This document shows, piece by piece, positions 1 through 6,171 of a DNA stretch of 6,835 nt. A model generated the notes under the pieces. The model saw only the letters and a program-made list of their open reading frames with translations. It searched no databases and had not been told where the DNA came from. Location of the stretch: NCBI GenBank assembly GCA_029777145.1, contig JAKOSS010000471.1, forward strand, positions 1 to 6,835. The letters are read 5' to 3'. Source of the DNA: Acidobacteriota bacterium (GTDB lineage: Bacteria > Acidobacteriota > Blastocatellia > Pyrinomonadales > Pyrinomonadaceae). Position numbers and translations under genes: made by a program. How positions within the stretch are numbered: the stretch's first letter is position 1; each line of letters starts with the position of its first letter.

Positions 1-113
1 GTTACAGTTAATAATCAAATACAATTGCTTGACGTACCTACAATCGATACAGCAAAGTTAACTGTGAAGAATGATAACAACGCCTTTACAAGCACTGTTT
101 ACAATACGGAAGC
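1..113. other. AT-rich 5' edge that breaks the cytolysin reading frame
   Basis: The first ~110 bases are visibly AT-rich, against the GC-rich cytolysin frame that follows. In that frame they hold stops at 9-11, 12-14, 30-32, 72-74 and 75-77. Frame 1 is open from base 1 to 243, so a single frameshift between ~78 and ~125 could join it to the cytolysin. Its translation (LLDVPTIDTAKLTVKNDNN) does not clearly match the CDC region expected there. The stretch could be a deletion junction, foreign sequence or an assembly error. Confidence 0.4.
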
Positions 114-1010
114 GCGGGTGCCATCTTCAACTTCAACACGTCGTCGGAAAAGACGGTCCTGTTTGTCGTCGCCAAGGATGTCTTCTATACCGTCGACGCC
201 GTTCTGCCGCGGACGCCCGGAGCGTATTTCGACCCGAGCGTAACAGTTGCTGACGCCGTCAATTCCTTTGACAGCACCAAGCCGCCGGCATTCGTTCAAA
301 GCGTCGATTACGGCCGGATGATTCTTTTCCGGCTCGAAACGAACAACAGTGTCACGACCGCGGACCTGAAGGCGGCTTTCGCGCAAAAGGCCGGCGACAA
401 CAAGATCGACGTCAAGGCCGGTTTCGATTACGAAAAGATCCGCCGGCAGACCGACATCAAATATGTCCAACTCGGCGGCGGGATCGATGACAAGGATGTC
501 GTTCCCGTGAATTTTGATCAGCTTAAACCGTTGATCGACCGGGGCCGGACCTTCTCTCCTTCGAATCCGGGCGCACCGCTCAAGTACAAGATAAAGTTTC
601 TCGATTTTGACGGCTACAACACCGCCAGGATGGGTGACTCGACCGAGTACACCGAACGAACCTGCAAGGTCGTGCCGCAATTGAGCTTCAAGGTCCGGCA
701 TCGGGGCGCGTACATAACTGAGGTCAAGGTCACCTATCTCGACAAGAACGGACGGCTCGTCGTCCACCCGAACTCAGCCACGGGTCGCACGGCAGGCCTC
801 GATGATCTGTTCAACATCCCGGGTGACGCGAAAAAAGTCCATCTTTTTATCAGAATGGATACCGGCGTCGGCCTCGTGACATTGTTCGACAAGGACCTGA
901 CCGGAGAACAGATGGATGACATGTGCTTCACGACGGTCGGGACAACGATAATCGGACGGGATCTTGTTATCGAACCTTGTGATCCCAACAAGAGGAACCG
1001 TCAGCCATAG
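78..1010 (+). CDS. Cholesterol-dependent cytolysin-like (CDC/CDCL) pore-forming protein, 5'-truncated
   Basis: Codes for the C-terminal ~300 residues of a thiol-activated cytolysin family protein. CDCs assemble rings on target membranes and insert beta-hairpins. Aligned from memory with perfringolysin O and listeriolysin O, these blocks stand out: DVFYTVDAVLPRTPG and YFDPSVTVADAV (like QIFYTVSADLPKNP..FDDSVTF), VDYGRMILFRLETNNS (like VAYGRTIYVKLETTSS), the hinge glycines QLGGG at 474-482, GRTFSPSNPGAPLKYK, STEYTERTC, GAYITEVKVTYLDKNG opening domain 4 (~705 on), and IPGDAKK. The undecapeptide slot (855-887) reads MDTGVGLVTLF: the TG remains but Cys and all Trp are lost. The threonine-leucine cholesterol motif is GTTII (939-953). 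The frame has no ATG, GTG or TTG before 318, and stops sit at 9, 12, 30, 72 and 75, so ~170 N-terminal residues are missing: a pseudogene, a frameshift or an assembly join. The 318 ATG falls inside a conserved block and is not a credible start. Confidence 0.85.
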   Translation, partial: QRLYKHCLQYGSAGAIFNFNTSSEKTVLFVVAKDVFYTVDAVLPRTPGAYFDPSVTVADAVNSFDSTKPPAFVQSVDYGRMILFRLETNNSVTTADLKAAFAQKAGDNKIDVKAGFDYEKIRRQTDIKYVQLGGGIDDKDVVPVNFDQLKPLIDRGRTFSPSNPGAPLKYKIKFLDFDGYNTARMGDSTEYTERTCKVVPQLSFKVRHRGAYITEVKVTYLDKNGRLVVHPNSATGRTAGLDDLFNIPGDAKKVHLFIRMDTGVGLVTLFDKDLTGEQMDDMCFTTVGTTIIGRDLVIEPCDPNKRNRQP

Positions 1011-1038
1011 CATTCACGGCTGAGTCGGTTCGTGATGT

Positions 1039-1085
1039 CCGCGGCCTTATTGATTCACCTTAAACGGGAATCGATAGGGCCGCGG
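1039..1085 (+). terminator. Long hairpin after the cytolysin gene
   Basis: The arms 1039-1056 and 1068-1085 form an 18-bp stem with two G-U wobbles around an 11-nt loop, starting 28 nt after the cytolysin stop. No U-tract follows, so it may slow or protect transcripts rather than act as a classic intrinsic terminator. It lies between convergent units (cytolysin on +, tRNA-Asn on -). Confidence 0.5.
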
Positions 1086-1227
1086 GTGCATTGTTCGTGA
1101 TCGGTCCCGCCGCCGGAAAGGGAACGGCTGGCAATTCAACGATCAGTCGGAGAGAAGTTCTACCGTTTTTGCGATTGCTATTCGGATCGGTGATTCCGCA
1201 CAAAAGGACGGATCAGGGAGAACCGCA

Positions 1228-1272
1228 AGAAACGAAAATCGGCAAGTCAGTGTTTGCATCTGACTTGCCGAT
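1228..1272 (-). terminator. Rho-independent terminator of tRNA-Asn
   Basis: A perfect 13-bp inverted repeat (1238-1250 with 1260-1272, stem ATCGGCAAGTCAG) with a 9-nt loop. On the minus strand it is followed by the T-rich run TTTCGTTTCTT (to ~1227). It starts ten bases past the CCA end of the tRNA, so it terminates the minus-strand tRNA transcript. Confidence 0.85.
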
Positions 1273-1281
1273 CAAGATATT

Positions 1282-1601
<320 letters not shown>

Positions 1602-1638
1602 ATGTAAATTCGCCCCGCGTGCCGCGAAACGAATCTAA

Positions 1639-1667
1639 AGAGTAGGAATTTCGACCGATGTTGTCAA
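1639..1667 (-). promoter_or_regulatory. Sigma-70-type promoter of tRNA-Asn
   Basis: On the minus strand, a perfect -35 TTGACA (1667-1662), a 17-nt spacer and the -10 TACTCT (1644-1639) sit about 38 nt before the tRNA 5' end. Consensus -35 and ideal spacing suit a strongly expressed stable RNA gene. Confidence 0.75.
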
Positions 1668-1677
1668 GCGCTGGGAA

Positions 1678-1772
1678 GTGAGCTGTGAGCCGTAAGCGGT
1701 GAGCAGTGAGGGGCGATTTTGAACCGCAATTTTCAAGTCAAAACTGCTCACTGCTTACCGCTCACTGCCGAC
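1678..1772. repeat. Inverted clusters of a heptameric repeat (GTGAGCN)
   Basis: Five tandem heptamers on + at 1678-1712 read GTGAGCT, GTGAGCC, GTAAGCG, GTGAGCA, GTGAGGG. Three clear heptamers plus a decayed fourth lie on the minus strand at 1745-1772 (GTGAGCA, GTAAGCA, GTGAGCG). The two clusters pair as an imperfect ~26-bp stem (1681-1706 with 1744-1769, about 22 matches) around a ~37-nt loop. They lie exactly between the divergent tRNA-Asn and guaA promoters, and the right cluster covers the guaA -35 region. No coding function is seen. Confidence 0.75.
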
Positions 1773-1776
1773 TCGC

Positions 1777-1785
1777 TGTTATAAT
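1777..1785 (+). promoter_or_regulatory. Extended -10 promoter of guaA
   Basis: TGTTATAAT is a perfect extended -10 (TGn plus TATAAT). No good -35 lies 16-18 nt upstream, where the heptamer repeats sit. The ATG is 16 nt after the box, so the predicted start of transcription near 1792 leaves a leader of only ~10 nt with no Shine-Dalgarno sequence. Confidence 0.6.
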
Positions 1786-1801
1786 CTGCTTTTTCCAAAC
1801 C

Positions 1802-3346
1802 ATGCAGCACGAACTTATCCTGATCCTCGATTTCGGCTCGCAGTACACGCAGCTGATCGCGCGTCGCGTGCGCGAGCAGGGCGTCTATTGCGAGATCGTC
1901 CCGTTCTTCTATCCACTTGAGAAGATCGTCGAACGCGCGCCGCGCGGAGTGATCCTTTCGGGCGGACCGAATTCGGTTTACGAAGACGACGCGCCGGCGG
2001 TCACAGCCGACTTTTACGATCGCGTCGACATGCCGATCCTCGGGATCTGCTACGGCATGCAGCTTCTCGCAAAGGACCTCGAGGGTGAAGTTTCGCCATC
2101 TGACAAACGCGAATACGGACACGCGCGGATGCGGATCACCGACGACACAAGCGTGCTCTTCAAATCGGTTCCGGACGAGATCGACGTTTGGATGAGCCAC
2201 GGCGACCACGTCACCGCGCTTCCGGACGGATTTCGACGGACCGCGACGACCGGCGAAGTCGTCACCGCGATCGAGAATGACGCGCGCCGCATTTACGCCG
2301 TTCAGTTTCATCCTGAGGTCGCGCATACGCCGCTCGGAAAAGACATTCTGCGCAACTATCTTTTCGATGTTTGCGGCTGCCGCGGAGATTGGACGTCGAA
2401 GCAGTTTATCGAGGAGGAGATCGAGAAGATCAAACAGACGGTCGGCGAATCCGACCAAGTCGTTTGCGGCCTGAGCGGCGGCGTCGATTCGACGGTCGCG
2501 GCCGTGCTTGTCCACGAAGCGATCGGAAACCGCCAGACCTGCATCTTCGTCAACAACGGACTGCTCCGAAAGGACGAATTCGAAACAACATTGAGGCTGT
2601 ATCGGGAGAAACTCCACCTCAACGTCGTCGGTGTCGATGCGTCAGAAGATTTCTACGGAGTGCTCAAGGACGTCGTCGATCCAGAGCAAAAGCGCAAGGC
2701 GATCGGCGCGAAGTTCATCGACATCTTTGACGCCGAGGCCCACAAGGTCGGCGGCGCGAAATGGCTGGTGCAGGGAACTCTCTACCCTGATGTCATCGAA
2801 TCGGTCAGCCTGCGCGGCGCGAGCGTGACGATCAAATCGCACCACAACGTCGGCGGACTTCCCGAAAAGATGAACCTCAAGCTGATCGAACCGCTCCGCG
2901 AATTGTTCAAGGACGAAGTCCGTGCGATCGGCGCGGATCTCGGAATTCCCGGTGAGATCCTCGAACGGCATCCGTTTCCCGGTCCGGGGCTCGGCGTGCG
3001 GATCCTCGGCGACATCACTCCCGAAAAGGTCGAGCTCTTGCAGAAAGCGGACAGGATCTTCATTGACGAGCTCCACAACTTCGGACTTTACCGTGAAGTT
3101 TGGCAGGCATTCGCCGTGCTGCTGCCGGTACAATCCGTCGGCGTGATGGGCGATTTCCGAACGTATGAACGCACCGTCGCGCTCCGCGCCGTGACCTCGA
3201 CCGACGGCATGACGGCTGATTGGGCGCGGCTCCCGCACGACTTTCTGCAAAAGGTCTCGTCGCGGATCACCAGCGAGATCCGCGGCATCAACCGCGTCGT
3301 TTACGACATTTCTTCGAAACCCCCGAGCACGATCGAATGGGAATAG
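1802..3346 (+). CDS. guaA: GMP synthase (glutamine-hydrolysing)
   Basis: Converts XMP to GMP with ATP and glutamine, the last step of de novo GMP synthesis in the cytosol. It is complete at 514 residues, the usual family length. The N-terminal class I glutamine amidotransferase has the nucleophile Cys83 in GICYGMQ and the partners His170 and Glu172 in QFHPEV. The ATP pyrophosphatase domain carries the PP-loop SGGVDST (225-231). The C-terminal dimerisation region has [14 protein letters not shown] (390-403) and ends in KPPSTIEWE, as in other GuaA proteins. The ATG at 1802 is chosen because [17 protein letters not shown] matches the family N-terminus; the frame stays open upstream to 1706, but only through repeat sequence. 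There is no Shine-Dalgarno, and a -10 box sits just upstream, so the mRNA is probably near-leaderless. It stands alone, with a REP hairpin 2 nt after the stop. Confidence 0.97.
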   Translation: MQHELILILDFGSQYTQLIARRVREQGVYCEIVPFFYPLEKIVERAPRGVILSGGPNSVYEDDAPAVTADFYDRVDMPILGICYGMQLLAKDLEGEVSPSDKREYGHARMRITDDTSVLFKSVPDEIDVWMSHGDHVTALPDGFRRTATTGEVVTAIENDARRIYAVQFHPEVAHTPLGKDILRNYLFDVCGCRGDWTSKQFIEEEIEKIKQTVGESDQVVCGLSGGVDSTVAAVLVHEAIGNRQTCIFVNNGLLRKDEFETTLRLYREKLHLNVVGVDASEDFYGVLKDVVDPEQKRKAIGAKFIDIFDAEAHKVGGAKWLVQGTLYPDVIESVSLRGASVTIKSHHNVGGLPEKMNLKLIEPLRELFKDEVRAIGADLGIPGEILERHPFPGPGLGVRILGDITPEKVELLQKADRIFIDELHNFGLYREVWQAFAVLLPVQSVGVMGDFRTYERTVALRAVTSTDGMTADWARLPHDFLQKVSSRITSEIRGINRVVYDISSKPPSTIEWE

Positions 3347-3347
3347 G

Positions 3348-3377
3348 GTTTGGAGTTCCGCCTTCAGGCGGCCTTTT
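3348..3377 (+). repeat. REP copy A, doubling as guaA terminator
   Basis: Reads GTTTGGAGTT, then stem CCGCC, loop TTCA, stem GGCGG, then CCTTTT. The GGAG tetranucleotide 5' of a GC-rich hairpin is the classic layout of REP elements recognised by RAYT proteins. It begins 2 nt after the guaA stop, and the T-run after the stem makes it a plausible intrinsic terminator. Confidence 0.8.
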
Positions 3378-3390
3378 CATAATTCATGCG

Positions 3391-3414
3391 GCCGGTTGAA
3401 GACATAACTCCAGA
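3391..3414 (-). repeat. Degenerate REP copy, opposite orientation to copy A
   Basis: On the minus strand it reads TCTGGAGTT, ATGT, CTTCA, ACCGGC. It keeps GGAGTT and the CTTCA loop at REP spacing, but the stem has decayed. With copy A it makes an inverted REP pair (BIME-like) between the convergent ends of guaA and the transposase, 5 nt beyond the transposase stop. Confidence 0.5.
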
Positions 3415-3418
3415 AAGT

Positions 3419-4033
3419 TCAATAGATATCCCATTTACTTCCGTAATCTAGAATCGGATATTTTTCCCAGATCTCGCGTGCTCGATCAACGCCGATCGTC
3501 TCGAGGTACTCGACCGCGTTTGACCACGGCCACTCCTGCCATTTGTCGCAATAACCGTGATGGACAGCGTTATTCAGAACATAGTTCAGCGAAGCAAGAA
3601 AATGCCGTTCGGACTTCATCTTGCGCTCGAAACAATTGTGCCAAACCTTTCGCCCGCGCATTTCTTCCAAACCATTCCAGTCATGGGAGGTTCGACCGTG
3701 AAGCAGACCGATGGCTTTCCTAAGTTCCTTTATCCGAGTCGTGGTTAGCAGCAAATGATAATGGTTGGGAAGGATGCACCAACTGTGGAGCGTCTCGCAA
3801 ATGTTCTTGCAGCAATCGATCAAGTGCTCCTCGAATTCGGTCATCCGCGTCGAATCGAATCCGATGATCGGGACGTGCTCATAGCAGGCGGCGGTGACGA
3901 TGTAGGTGAGATTCGCATCGGAATCGAAATGTGGCGGTGAATGCTTTGGGATCTTTCGAAGTCTTCGATACTCAAGAACATCCTTTCGCTGGGCGTCGGT
4001 GAGCCCGCGCCAATAGTACATATTTTTGTTCAT
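3419..4033 (-). CDS. REP-associated tyrosine transposase (RAYT), Y1/HUH family
   Basis: A 204-residue single-domain Y1 transposase of the kind that cuts single-stranded DNA at REP hairpins, usually domesticated as one chromosomal copy. The HUH metal-binding motif is ILPNHYHLLL (His91, His93). The likely catalytic tyrosine is Tyr151 in LNYVLNNAVHHG, the counterpart of the family's YIHNNPVxxG. N-terminal YIVTAACYEHVPI (44-56) fits the first beta strand, and WPWSNAVEY (168-176) resembles the end of the family domain. The length is typical and the frame intact, so the protein may be active. It is flanked by the GGAG hairpin repeats that such proteins recognise: one good and one decayed copy downstream, two full, one partial and one inverted copy upstream. 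There are no IS-type ends or target duplications. No Shine-Dalgarno is evident. It converges with guaA. Confidence 0.9.
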   Translation of the reverse strand: MNKNMYYWRGLTDAQRKDVLEYRRLRKIPKHSPPHFDSDANLTYIVTAACYEHVPIIGFDSTRMTEFEEHLIDCCKNICETLHSWCILPNHYHLLLTTTRIKELRKAIGLLHGRTSHDWNGLEEMRGRKVWHNCFERKMKSERHFLASLNYVLNNAVHHGYCDKWQEWPWSNAVEYLETIGVDRAREIWEKYPILDYGSKWDIY

Positions 4034-4037
4034 GTGA

Positions 4038-4062
4038 GTTTGGAGTTCCGCCTATGGGCGGC
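4038..4062 (+). repeat. REP copy B
   Basis: GTTTGGAGTT, then stem CCGCC, loop TATG, stem GGCGG and C. It begins 4 nt upstream of the transposase start codon, so the transposase mRNA leader carries its complement. Confidence 0.8.
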
Positions 4063-4070
4063 TTCGTTTT

Positions 4071-4105
4071 GAGTTTGGAGTTCCGCGTTCACGCGGCCTC
4101 GTTTT
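4071..4105 (+). repeat. REP copy C with compensatory stem change
   Basis: GAGTTTGGAGTT, then stem CCGCG, loop TTCA, stem CGCGG, then CCTCGTTTT. Against copies A and B the inner C-G pair has become G-C, keeping the stem perfect. The tail CNTCGTTTTGAGTTTGG is shared with copy B, so B, C and the partial copy D form a 33-36-nt tandem array. Confidence 0.8.
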
Positions 4106-4114
4106 GAGTTTGGA
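4106..4114 (+). repeat. Partial REP copy D (head only)
   Basis: GAGTTTGGA continues the B-C tandem register and then stops before the hairpin, running into the predicted transposase promoter. It is a truncated array end. Confidence 0.5.
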
Positions 4115-4118
4115 TGCT

Positions 4119-4146
4119 ATTTTACGTTGAAGTAGGATTTTCTCAA
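4119..4146 (-). promoter_or_regulatory. Predicted promoter of the RAYT gene
   Basis: On the minus strand TTGAGA (4146-4141), a 16-nt spacer and TAAAAT (4124-4119) each match consensus at 5 of 6 positions. Transcription would start near 4112, giving a leader of ~80 nt that contains the complements of REP copies C and B, so two hairpins would fold just before the transposase start codon. Confidence 0.55.
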
Positions 4147-4148
4147 CA

Positions 4149-4173
4149 GCCGCCTAAAGGCGGAACTCCAAAC
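4149..4173 (-). repeat. REP copy E, inverted
   Basis: On the minus strand GTTTGGAGTT, stem CCGCC, loop TTTA, stem GGCGG, C. It faces copies B-C across the predicted transposase promoter, so the promoter sits inside an inverted REP pair. Confidence 0.8.
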
Positions 4174-4493
4174 TTGCTCTTTTCGCAATTCTAGTCCAGA
4201 CTTAGTCTTGACAATTCCTTCTCTCTTTCATCAACGGTGGCTCGTCCCTTTTGGAAAGATTTCAGTGGTGACGTTTTTGGGTAGTTCGAGGGCAGGTACG
4301 ATAAATAACAGCTAGAAGCAATTTTCGAACGTTTCAAACGCGAACAGTCACAACCGTTTCACTGCAGCCTGCGTTCCTCAGACACTTCTAAAACCGGCCG
4401 GGAATATTGCCCGATACCAGGGGTACAGATGCCGTTGGGATCAGGGTACGGATACGCAAAATCGCGGCCGCACCAAAAGGAAATAGACAATAA
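4174..4493. other. Gene-free stretch upstream of the helicase operon
   Basis: I see no gene here. It holds an isolated TTGACA at 4208-4213 with no good -10 at 16-18 nt, a weak -10-like TACGAT at 4297-4302, a small hairpin CGGG..CCCG near 4400, and AAGGAAAT at 4479-4486, a loosely spaced ribosome binding site (12 nt from AGGA to the ATG). If the promoter is at either place, the helicase mRNA leader is ~185-260 nt, long enough for structure-based control, but no known riboswitch is recognised. Confidence 0.35.
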
Positions 4494-5687
4494 ATGAATT
4501 TCAAAGAAATGGGATTGCACCCGTCGCTTGTCGCGCGGTGTGCGGCCCTCGGCTTTTCTGAGCCGACTCCGATCCAGAAGGCGGCGATCCCGCTCGTCCT
4601 CGATTACGAAGACATCATCGCTTGTGCCGAAACAGGCACCGGCAAAACCGCGGCATTCGTCCTCCCGATCATCCACGATCTAATTGAAACCGGGCAGAAA
4701 GGCACATCGGTGCTGATTCTTGCTCCGACTCGCGAACTCGCTATCCAGATCGAGCAGGTGTGCATCGATTTTGTCGCAAAGGGGATCCGTTGCGCGTGCC
4801 TGATCGGCGGCGCCGGTTATGCCAAACAACAGAACGCGCTTCGCGCACGAGCGCAGATCGTGGTTGCGACGCCCGGTCGGCTCGTCGATTTCATGGAACG
4901 CGGCGAAGTTGATTTCTCAAATCTGACGACGCTCGTGCTGGATGAGGCAGACCGAATGCTCGATATGGGTTTTCTGCCGACGATCAAACGAATCGTCAAG
5001 ACGCTTCCCGAGGATCGGCAGACGCTGCTGTTTTCGGCGACGATCTCGCCGGAAATCGAAAGGATCGCGCAGACGATGATGGACGAACCGCAGTTCATTG
5101 AGGTCACCCGTCGTGGATCGGTAACGCATCTCGTCGAGCAAACGGTTTATCCGGTTGCGCCGCACTCAAAGATGGTTCTTCTGCTCGACCTGCTTGAACG
5201 CGAGAAGTTCGAACGCGTTCTCGTCTTCACGCGCACCAAGCGCGGCGCGGACCGGCTTGCGCATGTCCTTGAAAAACGTGCGCACCGCTCGACCCGCATT
5301 CACGGCGACCGGTCGCAGTCGCAACGGGAAGCTGCGCTGCGCAGCTTCAAGAACGGAAACACTCGGGTGCTTGTCGCGACGGACATCGCCGCGCGCGGCA
5401 TCGATATCGATTCGGTTTCGCATGTTATCAATTATGATGTTCCTGAGGTTCCGGAAGATTACGTGCACCGCATCGGCCGCACCGGCCGTGCCGGCAAAAC
5501 CGGAAGGGCGATCACATTGCTGGCTACCGGTGAAGAACACGCCATGCGCGCGATCGAATCACTGACCGGCCAAGCCGTTGAGCGGGTCTTGCTTCCGGAT
5601 TTCGGCGGACAGATTGCTGCCGCGCCGATAGTAAAGCCGAATGCCAGCCGCGGGTTCCGATCGTTCCGATCGCGCCGCGGCCGATGA
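4494..5687 (+). CDS. rhlE: DEAD-box ATP-dependent RNA helicase, RhlE type
   Basis: Unwinds short RNA duplexes with ATP; RhlE-type enzymes act in ribosome assembly, RNA decay and cold adaptation. It has 397 residues and every family motif in order: Q motif GFSEPTPIQ (20-28), I AETGTGKT (45-52), Ia PTREL (78-82), GG (105-106), Ib TPGR (126-129), II DEAD (150-153), III SAT (181-183), IV VFTRT (244-248), V ATDIAARGID (295-304), VI HRIGRTGR (325-332). The RecA-like domains span about 1-205 and 215-365. The short tail ends in RGFRSFRSRRGR, a basic RNA-binding extension. The sub-family is chosen from GIDIDSVSHVINYDVPEVPEDYVHRIGRTGRAG, typical of RhlE; other DEAD-box groups are possible. The next gene follows 16 nt after the stop, so the two are probably co-transcribed. 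Confidence 0.93.
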   Translation: MNFKEMGLHPSLVARCAALGFSEPTPIQKAAIPLVLDYEDIIACAETGTGKTAAFVLPIIHDLIETGQKGTSVLILAPTRELAIQIEQVCIDFVAKGIRCACLIGGAGYAKQQNALRARAQIVVATPGRLVDFMERGEVDFSNLTTLVLDEADRMLDMGFLPTIKRIVKTLPEDRQTLLFSATISPEIERIAQTMMDEPQFIEVTRRGSVTHLVEQTVYPVAPHSKMVLLLDLLEREKFERVLVFTRTKRGADRLAHVLEKRAHRSTRIHGDRSQSQREAALRSFKNGNTRVLVATDIAARGIDIDSVSHVINYDVPEVPEDYVHRIGRTGRAGKTGRAITLLATGEEHAMRAIESLTGQAVERVLLPDFGGQIAAAPIVKPNASRGFRSFRSRRGR

Positions 5688-5692
5688 TCGAT

Positions 5693-5698
5693 AAGGAG
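5693..5698 (+). promoter_or_regulatory. Strong Shine-Dalgarno of the zinc-ribbon-like gene
   Basis: AAGGAG ending 5 nt before the ATG at 5704. It decides this start and contrasts with guaA, the transposase and lpxI, which show no such site. Confidence 0.8.
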
Positions 5699-5703
5699 AC
5701 GCT

Positions 5704-6066
5704 ATGAAGAAAGAATCGGAGGCTTATGAATTGGGGGCAACGGTCGTCATGCCGTGCTCCGTCTGCGATTCCGAGCAGGAACATTACATCCTTGCTCTGA
5801 CAAAACGAAACGCCATTACAAAGGCCGAATGCGTCGTCTGCAAGACAACGAATACCTATCGCCTCGGCGTCAAGACCGGCGTCTCCATCCCGAAGTCGGA
5901 TCTGGTAAAGCCGTACGACATGAGCCGGCGATACCGCCGCGGTCAGACGATGCTCCATTCCGTCTTCGGGGTCGGAGAAGTCACTTCGGTCCTCGAGTCG
6001 AAGAAGATCGACGTTCTTTTCGGCAACGAAACCCGTCGATTGATCCACGATCAAGATCCGTCGTGA
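5704..6066 (+). CDS. Small zinc-ribbon-like protein with C-terminal Tudor/SH3-like domain
   Basis: A 120-residue protein not matched to a named family. The N-terminal half has two CxxC pairs, Cys18/Cys21 (MPCSVC) and Cys43/Cys46 (ECVVC), spaced like a zinc ribbon. The C-terminal part, about 78-115 (RRGQTMLHSVFGVGEVTSVLESKKIDVLFGNETRRL), has the pattern of the small beta-barrel in CarD-like proteins and the UvrD/PcrA tail (hydrophobic-HxxFGxGxV, then hydrophobic-V-F strands). This suggests a nucleic-acid or RNA polymerase contact, which is inference. There is no signal peptide or membrane segment. The start is fixed by AAGGAG at 5693-5698, five bases before the ATG, the best ribosome binding site in the window. 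It follows the helicase by 16 nt, and a terminator follows it, so the two form one operon. A helper role for the helicase is possible. Confidence 0.8.
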   Translation: MKKESEAYELGATVVMPCSVCDSEQEHYILALTKRNAITKAECVVCKTTNTYRLGVKTGVSIPKSDLVKPYDMSRRYRRGQTMLHSVFGVGEVTSVLESKKIDVLFGNETRRLIHDQDPS

Positions 6067-6115
6067 CCGACGGCGATCTGCGGTGATCCACGATTACGCG
6101 ACAGCGAAGATCGCC

Positions 6116-6145
6116 CGCGAATGTTCGCGAATTGACGCAAATCGA
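6116..6145 (+). repeat. Degenerate 10-bp tandem repeat (CGCGAATNNN)
   Basis: Three consecutive decamers: CGCGAATGTT, CGCGAATTGA, CGCAAATCGA. They lie between the operon's last stop and its terminator. No function is evident. Confidence 0.45.
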
Positions 6146-6171
6146 AAAGGCGCCAACACGTCGCGCCTTTT
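6145..6171 (+). terminator. Intrinsic terminator of the helicase operon, probably bidirectional
   Basis: Perfect 9-bp stem AAAAGGCGC / GCGCCTTTT (6145-6153 with 6163-6171) with a 9-nt loop. The T-run is on the + side and the A-run on the 5' side, so it can work in both directions. It lies 78 nt after the stop of the zinc-ribbon-like gene. Confidence 0.85.

Noticed and set aside
99..767. 222-codon open frame on the minus strand
   Set aside because: It is antisense to the clearly conserved cytolysin frame, and its translation has no recognisable motif.
1706..1801. 32-residue N-terminal extension of guaA
   Set aside because: It translates the heptamer repeats and the promoter box, while the GuaA family begins at the 1802 Met.
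1748..2617. 289-codon minus strand frame opposite guaA (also 2642-3250)
   Set aside because: Antisense shadows of a highly conserved gene in GC-rich codons.
4038..4173. CRISPR array
   Set aside because: The repeats are few, differ in stem, occur in both orientations, and have no regular unique spacers; REP explains them.
4208..4236. Promoter with TTGACA for the helicase operon
   Set aside because: The -35 is perfect but no acceptable -10 is found at 16-18 nt, so it is only noted in the region entry.
4359..4676. 105-codon minus strand frame with a YPYPDPNG stretch upstream of the helicase
   Set aside because: Half of it is antisense to the helicase; the rest shows no start signal or recognisable domain.
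5524..6054. 176-codon minus strand frame
   Set aside because: Antisense to the helicase end and the zinc-ribbon-like gene, which has a strong ribosome binding site on +.
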